Shown here piece by piece: positions 10,500 to 22,489 of a DNA stretch of 47,932 nucleotides (positions are counted from its first letter, which is position 1; each line of letters starts with the position of its first letter). The stretch is from Pleurotus djamor (lineage: Eukaryota; Basidiomycota; Agaricomycetes; Agaricales; Pleurotaceae): contig JAPEVF010000342.1 of NCBI GenBank assembly GCA_029747585.1, positions 1 to 47,932 on the forward strand, given 5' to 3'. Position numbers and translations under genes: made by a program. Under the pieces are notes generated by a model. The model saw nothing but the letters and a program-made list of their open reading frames with translations. It was not told where the DNA came from and searched no databases.

Positions 10500-11773
10500 G
10501 AATAATAGACCAATAGTTCAAGGTCGTCGCGTAATCCTTACTTTCGGCGGCGGTACAAGGGTTGTGGTAGTAAGTTCGAAGATTCGACCTGGAATGGTGG
10601 TTACTGAGCGTGGCGGCAGGCACAGAATCATAGGCATATGATGTACCGTGGATGTACACTTTACTCGAAGGGATTCGTTCATGTTTCCGTGGAGAAAACA
10701 AGGACACGATCTGGGATGAGTGAGCAAGAAAGATCTTGAGTTCGTGAGTATTTCGCTGATTAGATGTGATGAGATGCCTTACCATACGCTAGGCCTTCAA
10801 GACTAGCTCGATTCGGAGGCAGTAGATCCCGCTAATCCGTTATTTTGGTCATTTCGACGTGACGGGGAGGCAGCTGTGTCAACGTTCGGGAACCACTCCA
10901 GCCCTTTGCACACTCGGTCAAGGGTAAACAGATGACGTATAAACATGGGGACGTACCGATCATCGATGGGCGTAACGAACTTGCTCGTTCCCCGATCGAT
11001 GTCTTGGATTTTTTTCCACTGTGAGACACACGCACTCACTGGGAGTGGGTTAAGCCCCAGGTGGGAGAGATCCGAATGGTAATCCCAATGCAATCGTTCC
11101 TGGTGCTAGGACGGGAGGCGTTCACACTGTATTTTGCCAATTTGTCCCTATACCCGCCGGCTGGGGGTAGATAAATGGAAGTGTCTTGTTTCGTGGTCTT
11201 TGACGCTTGCGGCCGACGCGAAACGATATGGCAATAGGTGGTGTCAAGGGAAGGTAAATGGATGGCGATTTGTAGGGTGCGGTGAGGAAACCATGGTCGT
11301 AGGGTCGCGTCCGAAGAGAAGTGTACCTCCGGCAATACCTGGAAATGCTCTACGGAGAGGTCATACCGTAGTTCCGCGACATTCAACATTGTGTGACTGT
11401 TGCTACAATGTCAAGTTTTCGGGGAGGTCAGATCATTTTAACAATTACGCACCGTTGCCTTGACCATTTCCAATGACTTAGATGACTTGACCAGCGCGTT
11501 TACAATGTCGTACGTGATGAGTAAATGCACATGTGTTCATCTGTGTAATGCGGTTCTGCGTAAGTCGCGTCGCGTCTGTCCAAGAGGTGGGCAAAGTGGG
11601 CGATCGATACTCTTCATCGTAGAAAAGTCGGGGTTCTATGAGTGCGTGAGACTGGGCGCCGGTTGTGCCAACGATGTGTGGGACCAGGAGGTCAAAAAGC
11701 TTAATCTTGATTCATCACCATCACCAACTCCTCATCGACTACTACGCTCTCGAAACANGATCAACACGCGAAG
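10500..11773. other. No confident gene
   Basis: A few open frames up to about 115 codons occur on either strand (for example minus 11389-11036) but without recognisable motifs or consistent splicing. One N lies at 11758. The region is probably the 5' flank of the small gene at 11774 plus decayed sequence. Confidence 0.4.
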
Positions 11774-12438
11774 ATGACGTTTTATGCACAAACGTCTTCC
11801 GTTTCTGCGATTGTGATTGCCGTGGACGCTGATATGGTTGGAGTGTTGTCGGTAAGAGGGCGTCGCGGAGTCCATGTCGTGCTTGTCTGACCTTGTTGTG
11901 TTCAGGCGCCGTTGTTGGACGCGACGTTGAGCGAGGATGTCGAGATGAAAGGCGAAGAGGAGGATATGGGTATGGAGATTGATAAGAAGGTAGAGATGTC
12001 GCGTCCTTTGATGGCTGCGAGCTAATTTCAACGACTGATGCGCCAAAACTATAGGACGCGTTTATCGTTGATGTGGAAATGGAAGACTATCAGGAAGACT
12101 TGGAAATTAAGAAGACGGAGGTCGTGTACATGCGCTGCGTCGTCGACGGCAAGGAGGAGGAGGGGAAGACGGTGTTGAACGTGCGTACACATACCATGAG
12201 AGAGATGGAAATTGCTGGCGTGGTGGTAAAGTAAGTGGTTTGCTTGGGGCGGTGTTTGAGATTGACCGGTTGACGGTGTCGTAGGGACACGTTGAATAGA
12301 TTAGGCGTTGCAATTCATGAGCACGGCGACGTGTCCCGGCTGGTCAAGCCAAAGATAGTTTCCGTGGTGTCGGTCGCTTTCGAGTCGAACGTTCAAATCA
12401 ATGTTGAAGTCAATGCAGGTACTTTCAACAGCAGCTAG
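11774..12438 (+). CDS. Small acidic hypothetical protein
   Basis: Four exons, 11774-11851, 11906-11989, 12055-12230 and 12285-12438, all with GT-AG introns of 53-65 nt that keep the frame, give 163 residues. The N-terminal 25 residues are mildly hydrophobic (SAIVIAVDADMVGVL). Residues 35-75 are strongly acidic (KGEEEDMGMEIDKK and VEMEDYQEDLEIKK). The C-terminal half is Val-rich and alternates like beta strands (KIVSVVSVAFESNVQINVEV). No family is recognised. Clean splicing across three introns argues that it is a real gene. The start is the first ATG in frame; an earlier non-coding exon cannot be excluded. It stands alone between repeat-rich stretches. Confidence 0.6.
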
Positions 12439-12684
12439 ATGGACTAGGTTAGTGGCGAGACCTTTTTCTTCTGTTTCGTTGACATGCTGATTGTTCTCTA
12501 AGTGCTGCTCAATGTTAATAAATGCTTGATAGAATCACAAAGATGTTGTGTACATTGATCTACTGAGGACTAGACGTGCTTTCGTGTGGTAGCTGCTTCA
12601 ACCGGGATGTAAGTGGCCAGGGATATCCAGGTACTTGCCAAGATCGGTGCATGCGGACCACCCTCTTGGCCAATGTCTTGACTG

Positions 12685-12900
12685 TTTCATAGCGATTCAC
12701 ATCATTTCCCATCAAAACATAGTGCCCTGAAAACCCTGACGTACCTGACGCGATGAATCACTCGGAATCATAGTGGTTTCATAGCAGTTCACAGCGATTC
12801 ATAGCAATTCATAGCGAAATCATAGATATTCATACCTAATCATACCCATTCATAGTGAATCACTGTGAATCACTGTAGTTCACTGTAAGTCATCGTGAAA
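12685..12900. repeat. Degenerate short-period repeat (TTCATAGC / TTCACTGT type)
   Basis: About 200 bp made of loosely repeated 9-11 nt units such as TTCATAGCRRTTCATAGC grading into AATCACTGTGAATCACTGTA. It lies between the small acidic gene and the truncated CACTA transposase and could be subterminal repeat sequence of that element, since CACTA elements often carry such repeats. This link is inference. Confidence 0.6.
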
Positions 12901-13268
12901 TTGGACGTTTTTCATACTTCTGTCCGAAGAGAACCGTCATAGAACGGCTAGTAGCATGGAGGGAGATTTATGTCGAGTGCGTACCATCTTTTTCTTGTTT
13001 TTCTATTTTAAGGAAGGAAGCGACGCCACTGCGACCATGATCAAAACAACGAATAGAAGGCAAGATTGGCTCGAGGCGATTCATATCCAGGAATGGATTT
13101 TGGCTATCCATTTTGGGAGAAGGGAAAGCGCGAGGAACAGTGAGTACCAGACAGCTGCCAGAGGTTCTCTATTAAAGTTTATTAGGTAACGGGTTACAAT
13201 GGGTTGATGTATCCTCATACTATGGTAAGTACAGTATTTGATGCATCCGATCACCAGGGTCTGGTGTT

Positions 13269-15092
13269 ATGATGGGCATGAAAGGTCATAATGGGTTTTC
13301 GCCATGCCGAGCGTGTGAGATTACCGCTATTGGTGTTCCCAACTCTGGCTCTACCACCCTTTATCCTGCTCTAGATCGCTCACGCCACCCCGCCATACGA
13401 AACGATCCAACTCTCATCCCGCGCTACAATCCAGAAAGCCTTCCCCTTCGCACCCATGATAAACTAATGGATCAGGGGAGGGAGGTTCAATTTGCAAGAA
13501 GCACTTCGGCCTCAAATGAACTCGCAAGATTGTATGGGATCAAGGGAATACCCTTGCTAAGTGTCCTCCCATCCCTCTCTTGGCCGAAGTCATTCCCACA
13601 CGACTTCATGCACCTTGTCTTCGAGAATCTCATGAAGAACTTGATTGCTCTCTGGACAGGTAACTTCAAGGGTATCACAACTGGGACAGAAGACTACCAG
13701 CTTCATCCAAAAGTCTGGGAAGCTATCGGCGAGGCTACCGCAAGCGCAGGGTCATCAATACCTTCCTCGTTCGCTGCTCGACCTCCAAACATTGCCGATG
13801 ATAAGATTGCCCTTACCGCGGACTCACTGTCATTCTGGATGCAGCACCTTGGTCCACCACTACTTGCGCGGCGCTTTTCTCAAACGAAATACTACACCCA
13901 TTTTATCAAGCTTGTCAAACTGGTCAAGCTATGTCTTCAATTCGAGATCACACGTGACGAAATAGTGCAAATACGCATTGGCTTTCGACAGTGGGTATGT
14001 GAATATGAGCGGTGCGTACTTCTTTTGACTTGAAACAGAGATATCAACGCTAATCTCTTCACAGTATCTACTATCAAGGTAACCCCGCACGACTACCTAC
14101 CTGTCCCCTCACCATCCATGCTCTTCTCCACATCGCGGACGACATTGAGCAAATTGGCCCTGTTTGGACATACTGGACTTTTCCCACCGAACGATATTGT
14201 GGCCGCCTACAGCGAGGCATCAAGAGCCGCCGTCATCCATTTGCAAACCTGGACAACTTTGTCCTCGCACATGCTCGCCTTTCCCAGATCAGGATTATCT
14301 ACCGCTTGGGAAATCAACTTAACCTTTCCCCGACCATTGGCATAGCCCGCCAAGGATTCAGCACCATCGAGTGTATGTCAATAATTCTCATCGCCCTGAG
14401 AAATTTGCTTACGATGTAGCCGCCTACAGACCCTTCCTGCATGCTTCTCCCTCCGTCACGACCCTCAGACACTGTAGCAAAGGCATCACGCGACAAGATT
14501 ATCATTGTGCTTTCGACACGATTCTCAAAAACTGTACCGATAATCCGAAAGGAAGTTCAATTTGATGGTCACATCAAACGATGGGCTTGTATCCGTCGCT
14601 TGGAAGGTGGCGATGATATGCATGCGTCGTCATTTGCAGCATATCAAGAAGATCGACGGGACGCTACCTATGTCCGGGTAGGTGGTCTATGACTACTTAA
14701 TGACTATTAATAGGCCACTCACATTTGGCACCCACTAGTACGACATGCTCGTTGACATTAATGCACACCGCCGCCGCGCTCGATCTGAATTCGAATTGCG
14801 TCCGTTCTTTGGCCAACTTGAAGATGTATTTGTACTCCACCTTCCGGCAAACGCCACTCTTGGTATTCCTACCCCAACAACAATCATCCTGGCCGCTATT
14901 TGGTGCTGCGAAACCCTGGACTCTCCCGCAGATGGGATGGGTATGCCGTATTATGAACGGATGGGCCGTCGTGAAGTAGTGGATGCAGCATGTGTCCAAT
15001 GTCTTGTTGGACGAGTAAAGGTACGGGATGGGTGGGGGATAATCGACCGTTCCAGTCAGGTCAACCGTGCCCTCTATGTACCCGACGACTGA
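13269..15092 (+). mobile_element. CACTA/EnSpm (Tnp2-type) transposase, 5'-truncated
   Basis: Exons 13269-14011, 14065-14372, 14430-14677 and 14739-15092 join in frame to 550 residues. Family hallmarks of basidiomycete Tnp2/Transposase_21 proteins are visible: MKGHNGFSPCRACEIT near the start, SFPHDFMHLVFENLMKNLI, the LTADSLSFWMQHLGPPLL block, VWTYWTFPTERYCGRLQ, and the tail with WACIRRLEGGDDM and RRDATYVR-YDMLVD. The usual protein is about twice as long; the N-terminal half with the first catalytic residues is missing, and a stop lies just upstream of the ATG in this frame. The zinc-binding CRAC region is therefore at the very N-terminus. The rest is undamaged, so the truncation may be recent. 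No CACTA terminal repeats or target duplication could be identified. It is almost certainly non-autonomous. Confidence 0.75.
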
Positions 15093-15471
15093 TGGGCGTT
15101 ATTTTGGCGCTTGGATACAGGGGTCTCAATCTGGGGCGAATTATAACACTACTTTCCCATTGTTATATACCTTAAATTTTGCTATCAAAAATCAGTCCTA
15201 TACTTGCTTCAACTACGCCACGGTGTAGCATCCTGCATAAGTGATTTTGCACGGGGAGGCGAGCTTCTTCCCCCACAGGGGCACAGATCATGTGATCAAA
15301 CCGTGAAACAGTCGCACGCGCAAGATTCACCACCTTTCTTCACCACCTTTTCATCGTACTTTCACCAGGTCATCAACGAAACCAAAGGGTCCTCCCCGTG
15401 ATCGACTGCTTATAAGCCCATGCTGCCGCTCAACTTGTCCCATCTTCTCCATCTTCATTCCCCTCACTCAG
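15093..15471. other. Intergenic, 3' of transposase and 5' of small gene
   Basis: This holds no gene. A TATA-like box (TATAAG) lies at 15411-15416, 56-61 nt before the next ATG. Confidence 0.5.
15411..15416 (+). promoter_or_regulatory. TATA-like box
   Basis: TATAAG, 56-61 nt upstream of the ATG at 15472, followed by a pyrimidine-rich stretch typical of fungal transcription start regions. Confidence 0.4.
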
Positions 15472-16276
15472 ATGCCGCGCTTCCACGTCCTCGACCTCCA
15501 ACCTCATCCGTTTCGGAGTGTATCTATACCCGATGGAGAAGGCTGGAGATTGCACCAACACCCAGCTTCGGCTCGACTTGACCCTTGGGTATGTCTGCTC
15601 ATTGCTCCTGAGTCCTCTCTATGTTGGTGCTAACTTTACTCTCTGCAGCGCGCCATTGCGTGTGTTGTGTTTGACCACGCGTTTTCCAAGCACAAAGCAA
15701 TGTTGGACCTGGTAGACTCTGAGTACGCGCTCCGACACGCTGCTCACATATATAATGTACGCTTCCACATGCCGTCCCCATCTCACTCACCCTTAGCCAA
15801 GATCCAGGTCCCCACCAACGAACATTACCTCGTCTGGCGCGTTTACGTACCCACAGCTGTCAATGTCCAGCCACAGACCAGCCCCCTTGTTGTTGTCGAC
15901 GTATTCCACGCATGCAACAAGACCGAGAAGCCTCCTGCATGGGTTTGGATGACCCCGAACGAGGTCCGGCTCTCTGTACAGCCCAGGATTAGACTTATCG
16001 AGTACATCACACACACGTTCTTTCTCCTCGCGTTCAACAACGATCAAGTGAGTGTCCCCAGCTCTGATCTCACGCCTACTAAACCATGACCATCTGTCTA
16101 GGTTGCCGAAATTGATTCATGGTGCGAAGGGGTACTGGTAAGTGGTCTTTTTCAATGAATATACCTTCCTAATACCAATACAGGCTGTCGTTAGCCGAAC
16201 TCAAGAACTCACGGAAACAACTTCGGACAATGAAGATGCTGATTTGACCATGGTCGATGCGGAGGGCAAGGATTGA
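15472..16276 (+). CDS. Hypothetical protein, 199 residues
   Basis: Five exons, 15472-15588, 15649-15756, 15802-16047, 16102-16137 and 16184-16276, all start and end in phase 0 and give 199 residues. No known domain is recognised. Visible features are an N-terminal part with a Pro/His-rich start (VLDLQPHPFRSVSIPDGEGW), a central part with several aromatic residues (HYLVWRVYVPTAVN, PPAWVWMTPNEVRLSV, HTFFLLAFNNDQ), and an acidic tail ending TTSDNEDADLTMVDAEGKD. There is no signal peptide or clear membrane helix. A TATA-like box and a pyrimidine-rich leader precede it, and four clean introns make it very likely real. It directly follows the truncated transposase on the same strand. Confidence 0.6.
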
Positions 16277-17250
16277 GGGCTCGCGCAACGCCGATGACGC
16301 CTATGTATATGTATATGGTTACAAACCCCCGCGTACCTAGTTGTACTTTATGTTGATAGATATGAGATGATTTTCATCCATCTTCCGAGTGATGTGGCCT
16401 GCTCAAAAACACTGGGTGTCGAAGGGGATGAAACCCACCCGTTCAGGGATCACCCTATGTCACACGGCGACCGGGGGAAGCGCAAAACTCACCACGCGAA
16501 CTGTTTATGGTAACACGGTCCTGGGCTCATAGTGGCGACCACATCAGGGAGGAGGAGATGAAGGCAGCATACGATGGGATAAATCCAAGTGCCCCCACTC
16601 AATACCTCCCAAGACTAGGGCACAACATACGTAGTCCCCGACAACCTTACACGCACGGGCCTCGGAGTCGAAAAGACTATTTTCTGTTTACCCCAGCTCA
16701 AAGCACGATACTTCATGGTTGTGGGGGAAGAGAGGTGTGGAAAAATCCTGGGTGGGGTGGGTGACATTGGTCAAGGGTTCGACTGTCTTGCTGAGTACTA
16801 AGTACATGGCTGCGTGTACTAGGCTATGGTCAAGGATGGAAAAGTGAAGGTCAAGACTTGACGCACAGTCAACTGATCAAGGCCCCCATTTTCGTGGTGT
16901 TTCTTCCTAAGTTTTGGGGAAGACGAAGCTCAACCTAAACGCGAACGACAGAGCATCACGATTGTGCACGATTGAGATGATTGCAACGAATGAAGGACGC
17001 CCGCCGGGGTTATCCCGGGCCGGATTCAGTTCTCTCACGCACACTCTGGAACCTGGCAATTTCTACCTGCGATACCTGTTGGCCCTAGATCCCACATCTA
17101 CATCAGCCATCATGACATGTAACGCGTGCACTGTCTACGAGTCCTACCTCAGGCCGTTTATCTCGCGTTCTTGTGGTTTCCCACTAAGCATAGCTTTCAA
17201 TCCCGTCTTTCGACCTCACTTGACCTCCCCACGAATCCCTCCATCTCCTA
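16277..17250. other. Intergenic, no gene seen
   Basis: Nothing coding is seen. The last 115 nt hold the upstream region of paralogue A, with the shared element TACGAGTCCT at 17136-17145. Confidence 0.5.
17136..17145 (+). promoter_or_regulatory. Conserved upstream 10-mer (copy A)
   Basis: TACGAGTCCT, 115 nt before the ATG of paralogue A. The same TAYRARTCCT pattern occurs upstream of B (22490-22499), C (24763-24772) and D (33840-33849). In C it reads TATAAGTCCT, so it may be the core promoter element of the family. Confidence 0.5.
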
Positions 17251-19080
17251 ATGGATCCTCTTGCTCTAACCACATCCATCATTGAACTCGGTTTGAGTAT
17301 CAAGGAATCCATTGATAAGGTCAGCTCTGACCTCATATGACGCCGGTTCAATCTCTTCCTGGATTGATCAAATCCGCGTTTACACTTGTTGCAGTTTGCG
17401 CGACGCCGTAGTCATGCCAAAGAGCTCGCCAGTGATGTTGTGGTTGATCTACAACGTATAGAAGGATTCTTCGAAAATAACCAACGAATTCTCTCTGTAG
17501 ACAAAACTCTCGGACCACTCCGTGATTCCCTGCACGTACTGAAAAGGTATTCAACTCAATCTACCTCTCATTTTCGTGCTAATTACTCAGTGCCTTCGAA
17601 ACAGTGATCTATACCGCGTTCATAAGCGATGTCAGATCTACGAGCCCAAGAAGAATGACGCTAAATATAAACGGCTGGCGTCGATCGTCAAGTTATGGAT
17701 GGAATCCGATGAGATTGAAGCCGATCTTGTCCGGGTAAAGGAAAGGATACAAACATCCATGAACTGCCTCTCGGTAGGGTCCGATTATCCTCTACCTACC
17801 CACTCACCTCTAACGCGATCATCCTTCAATAGCTCTTGAGTAATGGCCGTGTGGAAGTGCGAGTAGCGAAAATGGAAAGCATCCTCGTCAATATGTATGA
17901 AGGTCGTCGTCACATCCAACAATTTGATTCTGCATTCACACAAGGGCTCCTCAGTGGAGATCCGGGTCTTGGGGCTTTTGATCGCGTATGTGCACCGCTT
18001 GAGTTATTCGACTTGCAAGTCTGACATGCTGCCTCTCTACAGTCGCCATCCGAGCTTAGTCGTATTGACATTCAATACATATACGTGAAGACCGAAGACC
18101 TTATACGTACGATTTCGCGCGCAACCCTCGATATAGGTAAAAAGCTCGTTGACATCGGACACGCCTATTCCGGCACCCCAACCAAGCCGACAATGCATCA
18201 CATCATATTCAGAACAGCAGAGCTCCAAGCGCTTGCCACCAGTGGGAATATTCTCATCAGAGACCTCCGTCAACACACGATACCTCTTGTGAGAATGCTA
18301 AACCAACTCGGAGCAATGGATATCGTGCAGAATATGCTTGATACTATTGAACACCGACTTCGACAAACCCTAAGGCTTGGGACTTACAGGCTCCGACTTC
18401 CACGCCACGTCAAGGAGGAAGAAGAAGATGCCTTGGATTTCTTGGAGCTAATCCTTCGTCGTCAACACTGCTACACATCGCGCCATGTGTGTAATCAATC
18501 TGCGGCTTGCTCTCTATGTGACGGGGATATCAAACGCGCTGCCGAACATATCCAATTCTCTCGCAGCCGACTAGAGCGGAGGGCTTCGCCCTCGAATGAC
18601 TCTCGTATGAGATTCTTGTGGAGTCTGAGGCCCTCAATCCGCTATCATGCCATTAGAGGGGAAGTAGAGCAATGCTTCAGCTACTGTGCAGAAGCTTTGG
18701 AGGTCATCCAACCCTGCCTCGTTTCCACTACCCGCGAAAAGAACATCATTCGTGCTGGAGCTTTACAGCTCCAAGTGGACGTATTAGTCCCTCTATCATT
18801 CGCGCAAGCCCGCAATGGCGATTATACATCTGCTTATTACACAGGGACAGAGTGTTTCTCTTCACTGATAGCTCTTTCGAATATTGACAAATCTCTACTT
18901 CCCGACAACTTCGACTACTTGCCTTATGTTTCGGAATATATGCAGCGGAAGATGCCTACATGGACCAGTGTTGTACGCAACCCGGAAAACCGCCGGACCT
19001 CATATATTGAGGACTACATCGACGAAGACGATCCATGTCATGGGTCACCAAGGCAGATTGAATGGGGGATCGCACTCTAG
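17251..19080 (+). CDS. HeLo/STAND-N-like helical plus TPR-like protein, paralogue A
   Basis: Exons 17251-17319, 17395-17546, 17605-17773, 17833-17985 and 18043-19080 give 526 residues. The N-terminal MDPLALTTSIIELGLSIKES resembles the start of fungal HeLo-like or STAND-protein N-terminal domains (MDP-x-(A/S)-(L/V)-T...); four or more amphipathic helices follow to about residue 180, with the paralogue motif VKERIQTSMN. The C-terminal 340 residues are helical with TPR-like signatures: LRLGTYRLRLPRHVKEEEED, QFSRSRLERRASPSN, SIRYHAIRGEVEQCFSYC, and a family end WGIAL. No kinase, NACHT or NB-ARC domain is present, so this is an adaptor-like protein rather than a full STAND receptor. The function is unknown; a role in recognition or regulated cell death is inferred only from the N-domain resemblance. 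Gene structure and phases are the same in B, C and D. Confidence 0.75.
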
Positions 19081-19700
19081 GTGAGATCCATGATCCTTTC
19101 CTCAAGCACCACTCAGTTGACCTCGCCTTTAGCTGCCTTCCTAACCGATGTTGTCGTATCCTTGAAATGTACGAGTTACGTTTGCTGGCCACCATGGTTT
19201 CAACCATGTTGGCGTCAGTGCACACCATTCAACCGTTCAACCATTGTCCCGCTATGATTTTCTACGATGTAACTCTGCTTCCCTGAAATTGCTTCGCCAC
19301 CCCTGGGAGGACTCTCTAGTTGCTGGATCTCATTACTTGATTACGCCTCTGTGCGATTCATTCGCTCCAATCTTATATAGTACATATCATGTACGTTAAT
19401 CAACAACGACGGGCGGACGATTATCTAGCACTTAATGTATTACATTCAACGGCACCTCAAGCGTCAAGCTTCCCAACCTCGCAGGCAGACTCCAAAACAA
19501 GGCAGGCCTCCCCAATTTCGCGTAGGATTTCTTGAGATTTTTTGAGATACGCGCGAGCGTTCATCGATCATCAATCATCAATCACTCGCAAGGATGAATT
19601 ATAAAGGCACGATGCGGACACACTTCGTCTGTGGTCATGTCCAGCCCGAGAGAGATACACAGAGGATGGAGAGACAGCCAAAGCCCGAACGAAACGAAGC
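19081..19700. other. 3' flank of A, start of shared decayed segment
   Basis: No gene is seen. From about 19580 the sequence (minus strand) matches a stretch downstream of paralogue C (about 26770-26930): both carry a run like TTCGCTTCGTTT followed by GTCTCTC, and both reach a CGGTAAG on the plus strand. It looks like a duplicated, decaying neighbour segment. Confidence 0.4.
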
Positions 19701-19706
19701 GGTAAG

Positions 19707-21018
19707 TCACAACATGGTTCTGATTGGCCTTGGCCATCCATCCTGCATCTCCCTAAGCATCTCGAGCCCCCAGCCAACCTCTCCCTGACCACGAAAGAGT
19801 CCTCGAAGGAGTGCCAGTTTGAACGACCATTGGCAGAGCCTTGAAGATCGATACGTTGGGGGCGCAGGGCCGGCAAGTGTCAACGACGATCTTGAAAGTA
19901 CACAGGTGAGACGATTTTGGTTCGGCTGCAGTTTGTCTGCAGTCATCGTGCGTTCGAATCAGGGCAGACAAGTTGCGGTAGAAACGGGTTGAGTGACTGG
20001 GGGGAAAGTAGAGGCTGAAGTCGAAGATGTTGATTTGCCTTCGATCGTCAGGGCGGGGAGGGAAACGGGAACTTCGAACCTTTGTTGCTCAAAGCCCGAA
20101 TAGACGGTGAGCTTGAGCAGGGTCCTCTCCGAGCTTTTGTTTCGACTTCTCACAATCAACGTGGGCCGATCCAACTTCCCGGTATCGGTTCCCAATGCGT
20201 GCGTTGACAAGAGCGCAAATGTCCCTCGGATGCTCCGCGTTGCTGGCTGCGGCGTGATCACGGCGGCGAAGAACTCGGCGACACTTGAAAATGCCTAGGC
20301 CGACTTCGCTTCTGTGACGCTGAGGCAAGTCAGAGAGAAGCGTTTGCCCCGCTTGGAAGCGGGGTAGGGAAGAGCGAGCACGCCCCGACCCACGAAGGGA
20401 TATGACTATGGGAAGATGCGAGTAGACAGGTAGGTGGTTTCGTACTCTGCAGGACATTAGTAACTAGCTTAGGATGAGGGAAACGTAACTGACATAACAT
20501 ACGAGCACCATAATCTCAGCATATTCCTTCTGTTATTCAAAACACAACACGTCATGATGGAAGAACGCAGGTACTTCGCGAAGATGGCTGTGGAGTCTGG
20601 GTGAGATTAGGGACGAGGTCAGGAAGGATGAGACACGATAACTTACAACGGGAAGGATACTGATCTACGGGGTCGAAACGAATCCGCCCCGTGAAGAGAA
20701 GGTGCTTCTTGTCCATGATGCTGGCATAATGTATCACAAATCGCTGTGAAGCAGAAGCCGGTACCCCCATGCACGCGAAGCGGTACGATGATAGAAGACC
20801 ACGGCTCCGGCTGATACGTGAGATGAGAAACCGTGGGTACAGGAAGTGAAACGACGCTAACAGTCTATCTTCATCGCCATTCATTCTGCAGGAGCGAGAC
20901 CCACAGCATGTTAGGGTGGGAGGAGGGATCCTACGCGTAAAATTAAGAATTTGATCAAGACGGGATAGAACACCTTGACACACCTCTCCTGCAGTCATTC
21001 TGCCAGCAGCTCGGCGCA
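19707..21018 (-). CDS. Possible decayed or unrecognised minus-strand gene
   Basis: Several minus-strand pieces look coding but could not be joined with certainty. The first is 21004-20660 (MTAGE..., then FVIHYASIMDKKHLLFTGRI) with a GTAAGTT donor and an in-phase exon to about 20468. The second is an exon beginning after a TAG acceptor near 20285 and running to about 19975, with LDRPTLIVRSRNKSSERTLL and FEQQRFEVPVSLPALTIEG. The last is 19930-19707, ending LEMLREMQDGWPRPIRTML. No family is recognised. It may be one gene, two, or a pseudogene; similar fragments lie downstream of paralogue C. Confidence 0.25.
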
Positions 21019-21049
21019 CGACGCGTCATCATCGTGGGGGGACAAAAGT

Positions 21050-22480
21050 CGGTAGCTCAGACATTTTTCTGTGCGAGATCAGCGATGCTATTGGTAATAG
21101 AACACTGGAATTCACGCACATGCATGTGTTCAACCCGTCTGGTTGTCAAGATAGCCCTTCCTCAAGAGCCCATAGCTCAACGAAGTAGGTTTGTAGGGGC
21201 ATAGAGAGCCGCTGCGTTCTAGTTCATACTGCAGAAAAAAAGGAAGGGAATTAGACACATGCAATTCAGATGGGAGAGATGAGACCGTGTACAGGGAACA
21301 GAGGAAATGAAGGAATTTATGGTCAAAACGCGCGAGACAACATCAGAATTGAAGACTATCTCGCGTAGAAGCACGGTGTAGTGGGATAAACGGAGTATAA
21401 GGAGGATAAGAGATGTCGATGAATCGAAGATGTCGAGGACGTTGATGAAGAAGGAGGAATGTATTTCAAACTCAGACGACGTTTTGGACAACCCCGACCT
21501 CAGCGTTTCTTCTCCTCCTACCTCCACTTCCACAATTCCACTTTGACGACGGCGACAATTGATGCGAAGGTGGTGCATACGCGCTTCACTACGAATGTGA
21601 TTTGCGTGGCGACTATGTATGCTATCAAAGAAACGCACCTCAAGATATCGAGGGCAGCCGAAATCTACACACCTGGGAAGCTCTTAGCTGGGACAGCGTA
21701 TACAATGTTTTTATCTCAAGCCACTGGCCCAACTTTTCTCCCTTCAAGATGCACGCGAAAATTGCGTCTGCGCTGCCTACGACTCGGATGCGACTGAACC
21801 CAGGTTGAATCAGTCACATCTCCCCACATTCCATCTTTGTACTTAACTGCGGCAAGAGGGAACCGACGCTTGTCTCGACCGTATCAGTCGGTGATGCTTG
21901 CTCACCCTGAAGTTTCCTCCAGTCGAAAGTATGTGAACCAGCTTCCCCCATCCGTTACGCGTTCTCACATCCGAGTTTCTCATAGTTTCGAACTTAAAAT
22001 GTTGCCAATAAGTCAAGCATAAGTACGTTGTAATATGCTCGTCACTCGACAATTAAAAGGCTCTGTCGTACAAAAAACCCCGGCAGACATGCACAGAGAC
22101 GGTCCGTAGAGCGGTTGCTAAATTTACACTTACCTTTCGCGCACCGACGTACTTAAAACATGAACGCGGTCACAATTCCAACTACATATTTGATTGGATC
22201 CCGTTGTCTTGATTGGCGATTTACGACAAGATAGACTTATGCCAATCTGGCAGAACCCGCGCTATCCCCCTCTCGTATTCCACGACGCACCCTTTTTTGC
22301 GACTTACGCATGACGTATCTTGGAAGGTGATTGGGTCGATGGTAGCTTCTCGGAGCTGTTCGACGCCGTTTTGGACGATAGCCACTTCGACCCGCCGAGG
22401 TTGGTCTCTTTTCGTTTTCGGCGTCCTCGGTTCACCCGGTGATCCACAGTGTATCGCTCCGGCTCAAGCTAGGTAGCGTC
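21050..22480. other. No confident gene
   Basis: A plus-strand frame around 21570-21810 (with ALSWDSVYNVFISSHWPNFS) looks weakly coding but has no start, splice context or family. The rest shows nothing. From about 22400 it is the 5' region of paralogue B, sharing a stretch (GGCGT-C-T-GG-TCACC-GGT) with the region upstream of paralogue C. Confidence 0.35.
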
Positions 22481-22489
22481 TACACTGCC

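Larger units (their letters stand above)
8560..10500. repeat. Array of decayed repeat units with perfect palindromes
   Basis: At least five diverged units of roughly 280-400 bp lie here. The first two (about 8575-8740 and 8890-9080) read on the plus strand. The others read on the minus strand, with matching anchor CCAGCGT at about 9474, 9758 and 10068. Conceptual translations share a pattern: plus-strand PESLFHVVTYHRVFERIERV and minus-strand PEFLHHVRTFTHVYERIHRI are clearly related, as are SVGRVFGNSTMDVLHGR and GVGRVFKISAMNVLLGR. The units therefore look like broken copies of one small coding module. Several carry inverted repeats at the same place in the unit. N bases occur at 9092, 9102-9103, 9264 and 9699. 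Nothing here looks like an intact gene. Confidence 0.6.

Noticed and set aside
10372..10641. 89-codon plus-strand open frame
   Set aside because: It overlaps the last decayed repeat unit, has no family, and no splice or promoter context.
18037..18276. Minus-strand open frames inside paralogues A-D
   Set aside because: They are shadows of the well-supported plus-strand exons and are not conserved among the copies.
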